A program made the translations under genes and the position numbers. This document shows positions 36,140 to 49,285 of a stretch of 64,000 nucleotides of DNA, in pieces. Positions within the stretch are counted from its first letter, which is position 1. Every line of letters begins with the position of its first letter. Source of the DNA: Saturnia japonica (taxonomy: Eukaryota > Arthropoda > Insecta > Lepidoptera > Saturniidae). Under the pieces are notes generated by a model. The model worked only from the letters and a program-made list of their open reading frames with translations, was not told the DNA's origin and searched no databases. The stretch is from positions 17,918,001 through 17,982,000 of the forward strand of contig CM065309.1 in assembly GCA_033032175.1 (NCBI GenBank). The letters run 5' to 3'.

Positions 36140-36390
36140 GACCTCTTAGTGCCAAATTTTAAGACGGTAAGTGTGCGGAAAGTGCCCTATTGGTTTTGAT
36201 AATCGGTTCGTGAGCGTTATTTTAACTATGAAGTGCCGTATCTCTTTAATGCTTTAACCTAGATTTTTTTACAGTTCATATTATGTTTTAGTATATGATA
36301 TTAATTTCAACTCTATAGCTCAATTCCTTTTCGAGAAAAGGTGCCTTGACATACGGACAGACAAACGCACAAGTGATCCTATAAGGGTAA
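36140..36390 (+). repeat. Dispersed repeat family E, second partial copy
   Basis: Parallels 35826-36100 and continues further, through CTTTTCGAGAAAAGGTGCC..TTGACATACGGACAG to GTGATCCTATAAGGG. Confidence 0.6.
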
Positions 36391-38879
36391 TATAGACAGT
36401 AAATAGAAAAATATTAAGATGAGAATGAGATGGACATTAGTTGAAAATTATTGTATTAAAAGCATAATGATTGGAAAATTGATGACGGAAAACGAAAAGT
36501 TTAAATGTACGCAAATGAACCAGAAAGGTAATTATAATAATATGATTGAAGCAAAAGTTCTAAATGTTCGCAAATGATGCAGAAATTTGTCCAGTTACAT
36601 AGTGGTAATGATAATATAATGTTTACGATAAGTTTATGATTTTGTAATCGTTAATAGATGATGTGTGTTTGAAACGTCCTTATATAGTTTTTTGATACAT
36701 GACTATCAGAATAAACAAGAGCGAAATCATGTCCGGGATCCCATTGTATTATTAATGAACGCGTCAAAGTAAATTACCGTGGGATGTCTTGTCGTTTGTT
36801 GTAGTTGAAGTCAGAAAACTTGCAAATTAATTTTATTACATTGTTTTGATTATACTTAGTTGTGTGTAGGCGTGAGTCAATGATCCGAGGGTCACTGCGT
36901 ATATCACGGTCAGATGTAGTTTCAAATTGACCTTCATTATATCTTATAAGAAAATCACTGTCTGAAAAAACGCGGTAGATCAGCAAGGTAAACTAAACGA
37001 TGATTTTAAAGGATTTCGATGAAATTACATATTTCTTTAATTTACAGGCTCCGTCGAAAGTTGGTTCTTGTGATGACGAGTTTAAATACAAAGCTTTTTT
37101 AATCATTTGTCATCCTGTCAACAGCTATGATTCAGGAAATTTATACTCACCGACGACGCAGTGTTTGTAAAAAAGCCAACTCGTCACCTTGACTTTTCAG
37201 AAAATGTAACAAAAGGTTTTGCGTCACTTAAACAGTTAATATCTTGTGGAAGTACTTATAATATCTTTAAGTAGCATATTCAATTATTTGTGGAAGGACA
37301 TACTTTGTGGAATTACCTATAATCAATTATATACTTATATATCACGAAAACAAAAGAAATTAACAATAAATATACAGATATAGTAAATAATTTTATCCAA
37401 TTTTGCCTTTACACAAATATTGTCTTCGTCCAAGAATAATAAATATTATAACAAGAATTTTATAAAGTATATGAAGTATTCGATAAAAGTTAACAACGCA
37501 AAATTCGGGTAAGGTGGCGGGGCGTTCACTTCTACTGCTCATTTTGACCAACTTCCAATTGAAAATCTGTCGATAAAATCCTATCGTCGCGTTCTAGCAG
37601 CTACACCTGAGATATACTCCTTTGGAACCTTGCTGGTCTGTTTCATCGTCTATCTGATTGTGAAAATAAGGTCAACCAATGCTATCAAATTATTGACCAA
37701 CGGAGCATGCTATCTACTGATAGGATTTACTTACTGTTATTATCGTTTATCCCATCTTAATCTCCTTAAATTGAGTTTAAATTTTGGTTGAACCAAGCAA
37801 GAATCAACCTGTAATCCACGAATTTTTACTCTATTAAATAAATAGGACAAAAAGGCAACTCAGCTTAACGTGTTCCACTCAAAAATATCTGAAATCGAAA
37901 CTCGAGTATCGAAACCCTTGTACATAGAAAGACCTAAATCAGCAAGACTTACCGAATCTTTTTAACAATCGTCATATGATTACGCGACAAAACAAGACAA
38001 GTGATTAAATTAGTCTTGTTAACATTGAGTGAAGAAAACGATGTTATATTAAAAATCCTAATATAACAATTTAATATAAAATTGCATTAATGGTTATGCA
38101 TGTTTATAGTTTCTAAGTATTATTCAAAATTAAAGTCAATCTCTGGCTAGGTCATTCAATAATTTTCATTATTATTTGTTAGGCATGGTTCTCGAACAAC
38201 TCATAAAGGGGGCAGGTGATTGTTCTGAACGTTCAATCTAATACGTAACCATTAATTCTGCATAATGTAGACGTGATTAAGCAAGCTAATTGGAAACCCA
38301 ATCCTGAAACATGAAACGCAGACGGTGCTATATTGTGTAAGAGACCTTTTGTTAAATAGAAATATCGTTAATATTTAAATATAAAAAAAAGATTGGATAA
38401 CACAGAGTCAGAATGAATATCATAGGTCAAGTTATAATAGATGACAGTCGTGACTAGAAGCTCTATTGAAAACAACAATAAGTACTAAATACCTAAGTGT
38501 AAAATCCTTTTTTTAGTATTTAAGTTTTAACCACGACCCGACGCGGTTACTCTTTGACTAAAAAAATTATCAATTCTTTGGGTCAGATAAATTTCGATTT
38601 ATGGTTTGAACGTTTTATACCAATTTTTGAGGTCAAGTGGTTATCCTAATAGCTAATTAAAGGAAGTCGGACAATTAAATAATATTTATTGAATAAAATA
38701 ATTCATGACTATTTGATTACAAACTAAGTATTTCATACATCATTACTATTTTTCAAAATAATGCAGTGAAGTTGTGCATAATAGTCTAAATATACTATAA
38801 CCTTACATTGTCTTTGCCTATACACATTAAATTAACCTACTTACCATACCTATTTATTCATTTAAATTAACTAAACTCA
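36391..38879. other. No recognisable gene
   Basis: Contains a short direct repeat (AAATGTNCGCAAATGA at about 36502 and 36558) and a degraded family A SINE at 37540-37645. Otherwise featureless AT-rich DNA. Confidence 0.4.
37540..37645 (+). repeat. tRNA-derived SINE, family A, copy 6 (degraded 3' part)
   Basis: TTGAAAATCTGTCGATAAA, GTTCTAGCAGCTACACCTGAG and a TTTCATCGTC block line up with 32010-32110. Strongly diverged. Confidence 0.45.
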
Positions 38880-39361
38880 TCTTTTTACTAAATGCACATG
38901 AAAGTACACACGATACCTATGACAAACTAAGACATCTTTTAAATTTTTGTCTGTCTTCTGTTTGTTCCGAGCAATCTCTAAAACGATTGGACCGATTTTG
39001 ACGGAACTTTGACTGGTAGATAGTTGATGTTATAAGGAGTAACTTTCTACTTTTATTTTAGAAAATGAATTAGGGTTCCGCGCAAATAAAAACAACTGGT
39101 CATGGTGAATCAATTCAGGTGCTTGAATGACTTACGCTGAGAAACCATACGAGATAGAGCGAATTAATGTACCACAAAATTGTAGACATTAAAAAGAACT
39201 ACAAAAAAGTCAGTATATAAAATAAGACGAAAAGTATATTTTTATCTTCTAATGATCACCCACAATAAGCATTTTTACCGGGAGGGGGGTAGTACGATTC
39301 GCATGTGTGCCCGAATGACGGCATCTGTAGTCCACGTGAGCGAAGCTGCGGACACAGCTAG
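38880..39361 (+). mobile_element. Non-autonomous Helitron-like element, family H1, copy 2
   Basis: Contains CTTTTTACTAAATGCACATG, GTCTGTTTGTTCC-like text, CGATTGGACCGATTTTGACG, the GTCATGGTGAATCAATTCAG block and a 3' end GCTGCGGACACAG-CTAG followed by T. No ORF. The 5' terminus is decayed. Confidence 0.6.
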
Positions 39362-39368
39362 TCTTAAA

Positions 39369-39525
39369 AAAAAAGAAAAACACCTATCTAGATAAACTTT
39401 GAATATAAAACGTTATCTAAAAACAACACTTCATCCAAATTGTTGAAGCCGTTTCCGAGAAACCAATCACATATATACAAGAATTACTCACTAAATAATA
39501 TTCGATATTATATATATAACTATAA
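39369..39525 (+). repeat. Dispersed repeat family G, copy 2
   Basis: AAACACCTATCTAGATAAAC, ACGTTATCTAAA and GCCGTTTCCGAGAAACCAAT, as at 6290-6380. Starts a few bases after a Helitron-like end. Confidence 0.55.
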
Positions 39526-39933
39526 ATTGTGGTAACGAAACAGGTGCCTGTATTTCCACCCAAACTAAACCAAACATCATGTTCTCCTTATAAATAGTTC
39601 TTCCCATGCGAGATCGAACTTGCGATTCTCGGTTTTGCCTATCATCAGAGGAAATAAATGGTTCCCCTCAGATTTGTGATGTGTCATGTAATGAAGAGGA
39701 AGTGAAAGGTCGTCGATGACACGCGTGAGGCTTCTACTCAGTTATGATAGATAACTTGCCAATGAATCTGCCGCTTATAAAATACTTGTAGGACAATTAT
39801 CATAAATGACTTCAAATAAAAGCCATGCATATTCAAATAATTATATATTTTTTTATTTATACATACCATAAATGGTTTAATTATTTATGTGTAATTTATG
39901 TTAAACATCGGAAATGACCGTTTATATTGTACA

Positions 39934-40362
39934 CTAGCTGTGCCAGCGGCTGCGCTCGCGTTGATTACAGAATGTCGTCAATCGGGCGCACGAGCGAATC
40001 GGACTACCCCCTCCCGGTAAAAATACTTATTGTAGGTGGTCCATTGAAGGTAGACATATGCTCAAATTGACTTTTTTGTAGGTCTTTTTATGTCTACAAT
40101 TTTGCAGTATATTAATTTGCTATATGTCTTATGGTTTACTCAGCGTAAGTCATTTAAGCACCCTTATTGATTCACTATGACCAGTTTTTTTAATTTGCGC
40201 GGTACTCTAATTATTTTTCTAAAATAAAAGTAGCCTAAGTTACTCCTTATAACATTAGCCAGTGAAAGTCCCGTCAAAATCGCACCAACCTCTTCAGAGA
40301 TGCACTTTGTAAAATACTGTTAATTTGAAATTACAAGCAGACAGATTTGAGATAATTATATA
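39934..40362 (-). mobile_element. Non-autonomous Helitron-like element, family H1, copy 3
   Basis: The minus-strand 3' end CGCTGGCACAG-CTAG is preceded by a GC-rich stretch. The core (TAGGTCTTTTTATG, TTACTCAGCGTAAGTCATTT, AAATCGCACCAACC) matches the copy at 10405. The 5' end is ragged. Confidence 0.6.
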
Positions 40363-42032
40363 TGTAGGTGCTGTTGTGTAAATGATTTTATATGTATTAT
40401 ATTTAGAGGATTTGATCCGGGATCACGTATTTCGGTCCCAAAAATTTCGGGACAAAATTCGACAAATTAGGGATTTACGGTATTAAAAAAAAAATTTACA
40501 AAAATTATTGCACACGATTTGATTCGTTTGCGTTTGTGCCGACGCGGCTCGGAGACCAAACATTGGACGCATTATTTTGTTATATATCTTCGATTTTATT
40601 TTCACAACGCAAGTGAGACTTAATGTTTCTAACCATTTTATACCATATCTGGTGATAATAAGGTGAATATAGATCACTGTAGAATAACGTGTTTGTTACG
40701 GGAACTTAAGTCTCATTAAGTTAATTATTTTGAAAGTTTAACGTGTTAATGTACTATAAACTGAAGTTGTTTGTTTATTTTAAGAGATTTAAGTCTAATT
40801 TTGTTATTTCAAACTAAAGTCGTGACACAATTGGCGCAAGGCTGTCAAAGAATCTTTCGTCAATTAACTTAACAAATAACATGACTACGACTTTGTCGTT
40901 TTTTGTCGGCCTATACTGTCAGCCTTATGAGCCCTGGAGCCATTAGAGGCTTTGACGGCTTCAACGGGCTTGAATATCGACGACTCTTATACTGGTATAT
41001 AATTATATACATAGTCAATAGTTGAGAAGTACCTATGTAGAATGAGACTGGGTTTAAGGTAACTCGCTATCCATTTTTCTAGCAGACTCATACCTGTCAC
41101 AAGTTCTCGGATGTAAAATTACATACAATAAAATAATAGGCCTAGCTGTTAACACTGTATTTATACTGTTAACTTGGTGCACTTATAACGAGTGCGTTCA
41201 GAAACTGTAACAGAGGCGTTAAGCTTTGCGGCGACGATAATAATAGCTATTCCTCGGATACTGTCGACATTTAAGCACGTTGCAGACGATGCTCAGTAGC
41301 TTGTGTAAGTATTTCTCATTAGTACTTACGCCAGCGTCCAAATGTTATGCGTCACTTGCGAGGTGCCTTGTTTATGTCCGAGTTCATAATAGACACCCAT
41401 GGACTAGCAGTTGGTTTTACTAAAATATAATGAACTGGCGCGGGCGTAAGTACTGACTGGATGTTCACACGAGTTGTGCGGGGATGCGGAAGATGTAGCG
41501 AGAGGCAAACGGGTCACACTTCCCCGAGGACCAAGCACAGACTAACCAAAGCGAATCTAAAGTTAATTTTTAAGGCAGGCGGAAGAGCGGACAATGAAAC
41601 GTTGATTATGTTTACGTCGATAGAAAACGATACCTATCGCTCTCGGATGTCTCGATTAATATTTATTTTAAAATAACATTTAGCAACCAATAACATTGTA
41701 TATGTAGACGCGTCATACGCCAACTTCATTGCACTAAAAAACAGCGTAATTAATCAATACATACAAACTATAAATAATGCTTCCAGTTATATAATACGCA
41801 AAAAGGAAAGAATATGAAAGACATTATATATTTTATTTTTGTTAGAACGAAATGAATATATGCATATTTTGAGTTGTATGTATTGACGTGCAACCGCGAC
41901 ACTGGATAATACGTAAATATGAGAATACCAGGAAATTACATACCTGACTTTAATATTGCCAAAATAGAGCTCGGCTAACGTATTGTTATAAGGGACTTTA
42001 AAAATCCCTTTTTTTTTAAGAATTATTTTATG

Positions 42033-42055
42033 ATATATATATATATATATATATT
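42033..42055. repeat. (AT)n microsatellite
   Basis: About eleven AT units. Confidence 0.85.
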
Positions 42056-42659
42056 AATTATTCAACACTGAATTATAATTAATATTATAATTAAAATGGA
42101 CTATGAGTGTCACGGACTGGGTATGAGATGGAACTGAGGATGGGCTACGGGATCGTGAGAGAACTGGCCAAAGTGCTGACACTAAATACTGTGAATGGTC
42201 TAAAGAGGATATGGTTTTGTGGTACTAGAGAAAGGTTGGCACTTTAGGGTACATACTTCGGGCATAACAGTATCTCTACACTTTTATAAACATCTTTGGT
42301 AGCACAACGTGTTGGTGGTACGGGGTGAGGTGAGCGACGCGGTCATTCGAATAACAAACTCGTTTTCAGTTGAGATTTTGTTTATTTGTTGATGTTTTAA
42401 ATATGTATTAAGTTAATAACTCTTCTACGTGTTGATTGCAGTTAATTTAACCTAAATCGTTATTAGGGATGCACTAAACACGTTTTCTTACTTCTTTTTT
42501 AATTTTCAACTCAGGACACAATAAATAAATAATCATAAAATCATTAATATGTACGTATGTAATTATTGTTATTCAAATATAAAATTATTTTATTTTATTT
42601 CCGACATTGATACGAATTTTGAAATTTCAATATAAATTGAACCACACCAAAAAGGTATC

Positions 42660-42830
42660 TTACCCCGGTGGCTGGGACAAAATTCAGTCCGTTTTTTCCG
42701 CCTGTATATAGAGGATCGAGCGTCGCTATTGGCTCGATTCCGCGGCCAAGAACCCCCTCTGCCCTCCCCCCGGAAATCGTGTGCGATAGATTGGACGGTG
42801 AAATAACCCCTTTAGAAATGAACCATAAGC
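42660..42830 (+). repeat. Short dispersed repeat with an inverted-repeat core, copy 1
   Basis: GGATCGAGC and GCTCGATTCC bracket a 10-bp centre (42714-42743). Then come GCGGCCAAGAACCCCC and CCCCGGAAATC..GATTGGACGGTGAAAT. The same blocks occur on the minus strand at 63690-63805, with the centre reversed. Confidence 0.5.
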
Positions 42831-43807
42831 AAGTTGCGCTGGCACTCGCATTAATCATAAAATGTTGACATGATGAAATTTGATGCATAGTGGTCGTACA
42901 TGAGCAAGATACTGCGCACTGTCTGCAACGGGCTTAACGTTTATATTAAATAACTTTACTAAATTACAACTGTACCATACGGTTTAACCCGGGCCAATTT
43001 TCTACCGCGCCACATCGGCCGCCCAAGCACTCTTGTAAGCTTATCGGTGTTCTCACTTCCCGTACTTGGTTACAGCTTGCCCTATTACGTGAAATTCATG
43101 ATTACTGCTTCGCTCCTTAGTGAGGTGGCGTAAAGCTCAAGAGATAGATTCTTTGTTTGTCTTAACGTGCTAATCTCTGACAGTGATAGGGATGGTAGAT
43201 AGTGGCCCAATAATACTGGTACAGATGTCGCTAATAGTTGGAATTTATAAAATAAGCTGGTGCCATCAAGCAAATAGCAATTACATGTACAAATAAAAAA
43301 GTATCAAAATAACAGGTTATAATATACTAACCCATAAATGTCGCCATGTAAAAAGATATAGATTTACCTCAGGTTCAACATTCGTGTGCTCTGGCAACAT
43401 TCTGTGTCTCTTTATGAGCTAAATATCAGTAACCCTTGTTTTACTGATCTGTGTCAGTGGCCAATAACAAACATTTTGTACTGTTATTAACAATATTGTT
43501 TAAGTGAACTCCGAATTATAAATCACATACGTACTTATAATCACATCAATATTAATACGGCAAGGTCATGTTATCTACATCATAATAAATCAAGTAAATA
43601 ATTTGGTATATGTACTTGGATACCACACGTACCACACGTATGCGCGGATGACATCAGACCCTCGCGCCAACGTAATCTATCAGAAGGAAAATAAGTTAAA
43701 ATTAAGAAATGTTTATTTATTTCAGCCACTTGCTTCGCCGAACCAAAACACTAATTGACCGATATGTTTTTGATGACGAGAGCGAAATGCTCTAAAACGA
43801 TGTACCT

Positions 43808-43811
43808 ACGT
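43808..43811. repeat. Target-site duplication, copy 2, left (ACGT)
   Basis: ACGT precedes the 5' LTR and is repeated at 49553-49556. Confidence 0.85.
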
Positions 43812-44118
43812 AGTTATGCAGTCTGTACCCTCTCTTATTACGTCTTGTTAATTGGTACATACGTTAGAAATGCTGATGTTACGTTTTTAACCCATATTAT
43901 GTCTGCAAACTACTGATAGACACCTGGTGTTTTGACTGAATGTATTGCGACATATTTCTCATTATTTCATAGTAAACAGCCCCACTTTGTGTTTATAGAA
44001 TAAGAGTTTATAAAAGAGACATTTGTAACAAATAAAAGCATTCTTAATAAAGCTTCTTGAGAATCAGTCTTGTCTTAGACTTTTTAAAAACCCTCGGCAG
44101 TGCTCCCGAAATTTAACT
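43812..44118 (+). repeat. 5' LTR, copy 2
   Basis: 307 bp, AGTTA..TAACT, by eye identical to the other three LTRs. TATAAAAG at 44009-44016 and AATAAA at 44031 and 44046. Confidence 0.95.
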
Positions 44119-44135
44119 GGCGCAGTCGGTAGGAT
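44118..44135 (+). promoter_or_regulatory. Primer-binding site, copy 2
   Basis: Same tRNA-Ser-type 18-mer as copy 1, overlapping the LTR by one base. Confidence 0.8.
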
Positions 44136-44291
44136 ACTCAATCAACAATAAAAGTCTGTGTTCGAGTCTTACAAATCGGTCTCATGTGCAGATTTTGAGT
44201 ATCTACGAACCAATAAATAAGTTAACGTCGGGTTCCACATCTATTTCCGAGAGATCCTGTCCTAAAAGCGAAAGCAGCTATACGGCAAGAC

Positions 44292-44314
44292 ATGGGAACG
44301 AGCAGACTGTAAGT
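44292..44314 (+). promoter_or_regulatory. Candidate env start codon and splice donor, copy 2
   Basis: ATG at 44292 and GTAAGT at 44309-44314, unchanged from copy 1 despite nearby substitutions at 44237 and 44502. The phase matches the acceptor at 47555-47556. Confidence 0.55.
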
Positions 44315-44382
44315 GACCATTTTTACAATCCTTGTCTCGTCCTTGTTATTTTCTGTGGTTGTATTTTTCGTTGGACATTGTT

Positions 44383-44496
44383 ATAATTTTCAAACAAAAA
44401 TCGTTGAAAATTATTTAACAAATTTTTATAATTTTCAAACAAACATCGTTGAAAATTATTTTTCATAATTTTCGAATAAAAATCGTCGAAAGTTAT
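44383..44496 (+). repeat. Three tandem leader hairpins, copy 2
   Basis: Inverted repeats at 44383-44414, 44428-44459 and 44465-44496, identical to those of copy 1. Confidence 0.75.
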
Positions 44497-44724
44497 TTGA
44501 CTTCATAGATTATAAGATATTGAGAAATATTAATAATAAATATTAATTTTGAGAATTTTAATTTGATAATTTTAATTTCGATAATTTTAATTTTGAGAAT
44601 TTTGATTTTGATAATTTTGTTATAAGATTTATTTTGTGAATTTTATTTTGAAAATATTATTTTGTGAATTTTAATTTTGTGAATTTTACTTTGTGTGTGT
44701 TTAATTAAATAAATACAATTCAAA

Positions 44725-47622
44725 ATGCAACGCAACAATGAATCAACAATTCAATTAGTATCAAAAGAACTTTTAAGTTTAATTCCCAAGTACGATGGTG
44801 ATCAAAATACTTTAAATTTATTTATTAAAAAAAGTGAATATATAATCAGAAATTTTAGCGGATCAAACAATGTTGTTCAAACTACATATGTGTTTCATGC
44901 TATAACTAGTAGATTATGTGGTAAAGCCGCTGCTCTACTAAGTGAAAGAGAAGACATAACAACTTGGGAACAATTAAGAGCTGTTTTGATTCAACATTTT
45001 GGTGATCCTAGATCGGAAGAGTGTGTGGCAATTGAGTTGGAAAATTTAAAAATTAAAGTTGGTGAAACATATACGCAATTTTGTAACAGGATACAACAAA
45101 CACGCTGCACCCTCTTCTCCAAGGTCAATTTATTAACTGATGAAGGCCTCAAAGCCGCTAAAATGATTATCTATAATAATATGTGCTTGAATGTATTTTT
45201 ATATAATTTACCAGAGGATTTAATTCGAATTGTGCGACTTAAAGGTTGTACCGTTTTAGAAAACGCACTAAGTGTTGTCATGGAGGAGGTCAATTTTCAA
45301 TATCAGTACAATTCTAAAAATAAAAATAAATCTAATATTAAACCAGTTCAACAATTTTTCACGCCTACTTTAACAAATAATTTTAATAACAATTTCAAAC
45401 CTCAACCTGCATTTGTGCCAAATACATTTAATTCCGGACAACAAAATTTTAAATTCGGAATTCCATACCAAACACAAAATAATTTTAAACCGTATAATAA
45501 TAATTTTAAATTCGGTATTCCAAATCAAAATGTACAATTCAGACCTAACCTAAACCAACAAGGATATAAACCAAATTTTGGAAATAATAATTTTAAATTC
45601 GGTATTCCTAATCAACAAGGGTTCAAACCACAATTTAACAATACACAAAACCGACCTAATTTCAACATGCCAAATCAACAATTTAAATTTGGTATACCAC
45701 CACAAAATCAACCTCAACGTAATCCACCTCAATTTCAGGCAAGCGATGTGTCAATGCGCACAGCTCGTCCTATTAGACAAAATATGATAGAGTCTTTAGA
45801 AATGAACGACCCTGAAATTGAATACCAAGACTATCAACCTGATTATACAGAATATGAAAATCATTATTTCATTGACGATAATCAACAAACTGCTTATGAC
45901 GATTATCATGAAAACATAGAACCTGTTGAAACTGAAGAAGCTGAGTTCGATTTTGACATAATATACAAGAACGGTAAACAAAATAGTAATGCTGATGCTC
46001 TATCACGAATTAAATTAAATATATTAAAGGACGATATGTCCTTACGAGTAAACGTGAGTGACACTGAACGATCTGAGAGTCCAATACTAATTTCAGACTC
46101 ATCAGAAACGTTAACTATTCCTTCAGATTCCGATAAGACTTTAACTCACCCAATTCGTTCTCCTTCATCCAGTACTATTACTGCCTGTTCATTACCGGAA
46201 ACCATACATTCTGCTGAAGATATTGATACGAATGGTATTCCCATTATTGAAGAAGCCATCGACACAAAACCTAATCAAATCCTTATTTTTACTTGGAACA
46301 GAAACCAATTATCAATAAAAGACTTATCACATGAAAAACAAAAAATTTTGGAAGTACATTTACCTGTAAACAACACTAACCTTGTTAAGAAATTTCTTTT
46401 AGAATATATAAAACCTAAAATTAAATATTTCTTTTACTTTGAGAGCGAAATTCACCGTAAACAATTTACAAATGCCGTGATAAAACTATTTGAAAAAGAT
46501 ACCGTCAAAATATATGAATGTACTAAAAGAGTTATATACTTAGGTGATGAAAAAGAGCAACGTGCCACTATACTTGCTTATCATCAAGGTAAAACAAGTC
46601 ACCGTGGAATCAAAGAAACTCTTATGAAATTAAAGCGTAATTATTTTTGGACAAATATGGATATAACAGTCGCTTCTGTAATCAATTCTTGTGAAACTTG
46701 TAAAACTCTAAAATATGATCGCAAACCTTTAAAACCAGAATTAATGTTAACGCAAACTCAAACAAAACCTTTTGCTGAAATATTTATAGATATATTCTCT
46801 ATAGAAGGAAGTTACTTCCTTACCATAATAGATGCTTTCAGTAAACTAGGTCAGGCTTTTGAAATATCCAATCGCTCTACACCTGAAGTAGTTCGTGCCT
46901 TAATTAAATTTTTCTCATTTTATGGCGTACCAAATAAGATCAGTGCTGATTCTGGTACTGAATTCAACAATACACTTTTAAAAGAAACATTACAATTTTA
47001 TAAAATAGAATTACACATAAGCACTCCACATAATCCTAATTCTATGGGTTTAATTGAAAGATTCCATTCAACTATTTTAGAAATATATCGTATCGCTAAA
47101 TATGAACATAAAATAACTGACGCGGCTAACGTTATGACTTATGCAATTATGTCATACAATCAAACCATTCACTCAACGACTGGTCTTACACCATTTGAAG
47201 TAGTTTTTGGACACACTGATTCTAATAGTACTTTTGAAGTAAACTTTAACAAACAATATACGCAACAATTAGTAAACGATCATATGAAACGAACGAAATA
47301 TCTTTATAAATATTTAACAGACAAAGTAATTGAAAATAAAGAAAAGATTAAAACAAAACGTGGTGGTGAAACATCATTTGATATTCAAGAAGAGGACACT
47401 ATATTTGTAAAAGGTGTTAATACAAGGCGAAGTAAAGATAAACCGCGTTATCAAAAAGCACAAGTATATGGTAAAATTGACAGAAATATCTGTCCTGTAA
47501 AAATGAAAACTCGGAAAACAAACGTGCCTATTAAGGATATAAAACGACCTTCGCAGGTACCTCCTCGGGCTCCTGGCTCTGATCATCAGGATTCACGCCC
47601 TTCAACTTCACAGAATCGATAA
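44725..47622 (+). pseudogene. Gag-integrase fusion ORF made by deletion (copy 2)
   Basis: 965 residues in one frame. Residues 1-407 are Gag, with four FKFGIP motifs at 242, 261, 290 and 320, against three in copy 1. Residues 408-965 are the last part of Pol: the end of RNase H with its NADAL motif, the Ser/Thr-rich linker, and the complete integrase with HHCC finger and DD35E residues. The 2093-bp deletion removed the -1 frameshift site, and its length puts gag and pol in the same frame. Protease is gone, so the product could not process itself. One substitution (46492) changes Lys to Glu in the linker before integrase. Called a pseudogene because pol is incomplete, although the ORF has no stop. 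Confidence 0.9.
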
Positions 47623-49285
47623 AAATCCCGGTATAGTCCTTGTGAAACAAGGTCAAGCTAGTGTAAGTTATGATAAGTGGACAATAATTAAGATTTTAGA
47701 TTTAAGTCTGATACGTGAGGATTTAGAATTCAATATAAAAAGATATACTAAATTTAATCAATATTTAAAAACACATTTTGATAATGAAACATCTAATGTT
47801 CAACTTTTTAATGTAAAGCTTCAAACGAATTATGTAATGAATATTAGTATTCAAAAATTAGAACAGTTATCTCCATCAACTAGAATTAAACGTGGACTTC
47901 TCAATCCTCTTGGATCTATTATTAAGCTTATAACTGGTAACTTAGATCATAATGATGCTTTAAGATATGAAAATATGATTGATTCTCTAACGACACGCCA
48001 AAATACACTCATTAAAAAGGTAACCTTAATATCAGATATTTCTGAATCAATGATAAAGATAACAAATTTCACGAAGGATAATTTCATTCGAATAGATAAA
48101 GAGTTACGAGAAATAAAAAAATTAATAAATCAAACTAATATTGATATAACTACCCATAATTTTATTAATGTTTATAATTTATTTTTCCATAATTTTCAAC
48201 TACTCTACATTCGGTTGAATGAAATTGAAACTTCTCTGGCATTCAGTAAATTAAAAATATTACACCAATCTCTTATAAACTCAAATGAATTATTAGAATT
48301 GTTAAAAAAGATAGAGAAATTCTACAAACTTGTGTATCCAGTAAGTTATGACAATTTAGTTAAAATAGAGCAATGTATAGAGCTTAAAGCTTATACAAAA
48401 GGAAGTCAAATAACATTCATTTTAGATATACCAATAATTAGAGATGAAATTTATACATACTACAGAGCAATTCCAATACCTATGACCAATCCTTCTAATC
48501 ATACCACCATCATTATTCCTAAATTTCCTTACCTATTAGTAAAAGGGTCTAAATTTGTCTCGCTCACTTTACCTTGTAATGAACTTCACGACGAAATGTT
48601 CCTGTGTCACGAGGATGATTCTCGAACAACTTCAGAAGACACTTGCATAACAGCATTAATTCAATTTTCTTCGAATACGAGTTCTTGTCATCCAGTACCA
48701 GTTGAAATCAAGACCATTAAGATACAACCAATTGGAAAAGAGAGATGGATTCTTCATAGTAACGCTGAGAATATATTATCAAAAATTTGTAACGACGAAA
48801 TAACGAAAGAAAATATAGAAGGGACATACTTTCTCGTCCTAGATGACCATTGCGATGTTAAAATTGGTGAAATTACGCTAAAAGCTCACCATATTACTAC
48901 GAGTAATTTGAAGATGTCAAAATTACCGATTATTAATCTTCCCGAAATAACAATTACTGAGCAACAATTGCAACGTGAACCCATCAATTTGGATAACAGT
49001 GAATTAATAAATCTTCAACATTTAAATAATCTTTTAAAAATCAGTGAAAGTGAACTAAAAACATCAAGTGAAAGAATTATTAATGTAAAAAGTGTTAGTG
49101 CCGGAACTTTATTGTTATATGTGATTATATTTCTATTAATTCTTGTATTCTTAGTATATAAGCTCAGTTTTTGTAAAAATTATTGCTATCGAAATAATCA
49201 TAGTGATAATCATCCCTCTGATAATTTCGAACTTGAGGGGGGAGGAGTTATGCAGTCTGTACCCTCTCTTATTACGTCTTGTTAA
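47557..49285 (+). CDS. env: Env glycoprotein, full length (copy 2)
   Basis: Open frame with no ATG near its start; the 547-codon part from 47642 begins at a GTG. A spliced start is inferred (donor 44309, acceptor 47555-47556). A hydrophobic run just after the acceptor could be the signal peptide. A furin-type RIKR site is encoded at 47882-47893 and is followed by a Gly/Leu/Ile-rich, fusion-peptide-like segment. A Cys-containing ectodomain with several N-glycosylation sites follows, then a Leu/Ile/Val transmembrane helix of about 21 residues (codons near 49103-49165) and a short Cys/Asn/His-rich tail. The last 13 codons run through the polypurine tract into the 3' LTR. This is the errantivirus Env type, related to baculovirus F proteins. 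Confidence 0.88.
49236..49245 (+). promoter_or_regulatory. Polypurine tract, copy 2
   Basis: AGGGGGGAGG abuts the 3' LTR and is also read as env codons. Confidence 0.85.

Larger units (their letters stand above)
40363..43807. other. No recognisable gene; left flank of retrotransposon copy 2
   Basis: The GC-richer patch 41420-41600 holds a 71-codon frame without a recognised domain. 42660-42830 shares a block with 63690-63820. A family F fragment lies at 43083-43134. The retrotransposon inserted at ACGT at the right edge. Confidence 0.4.
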
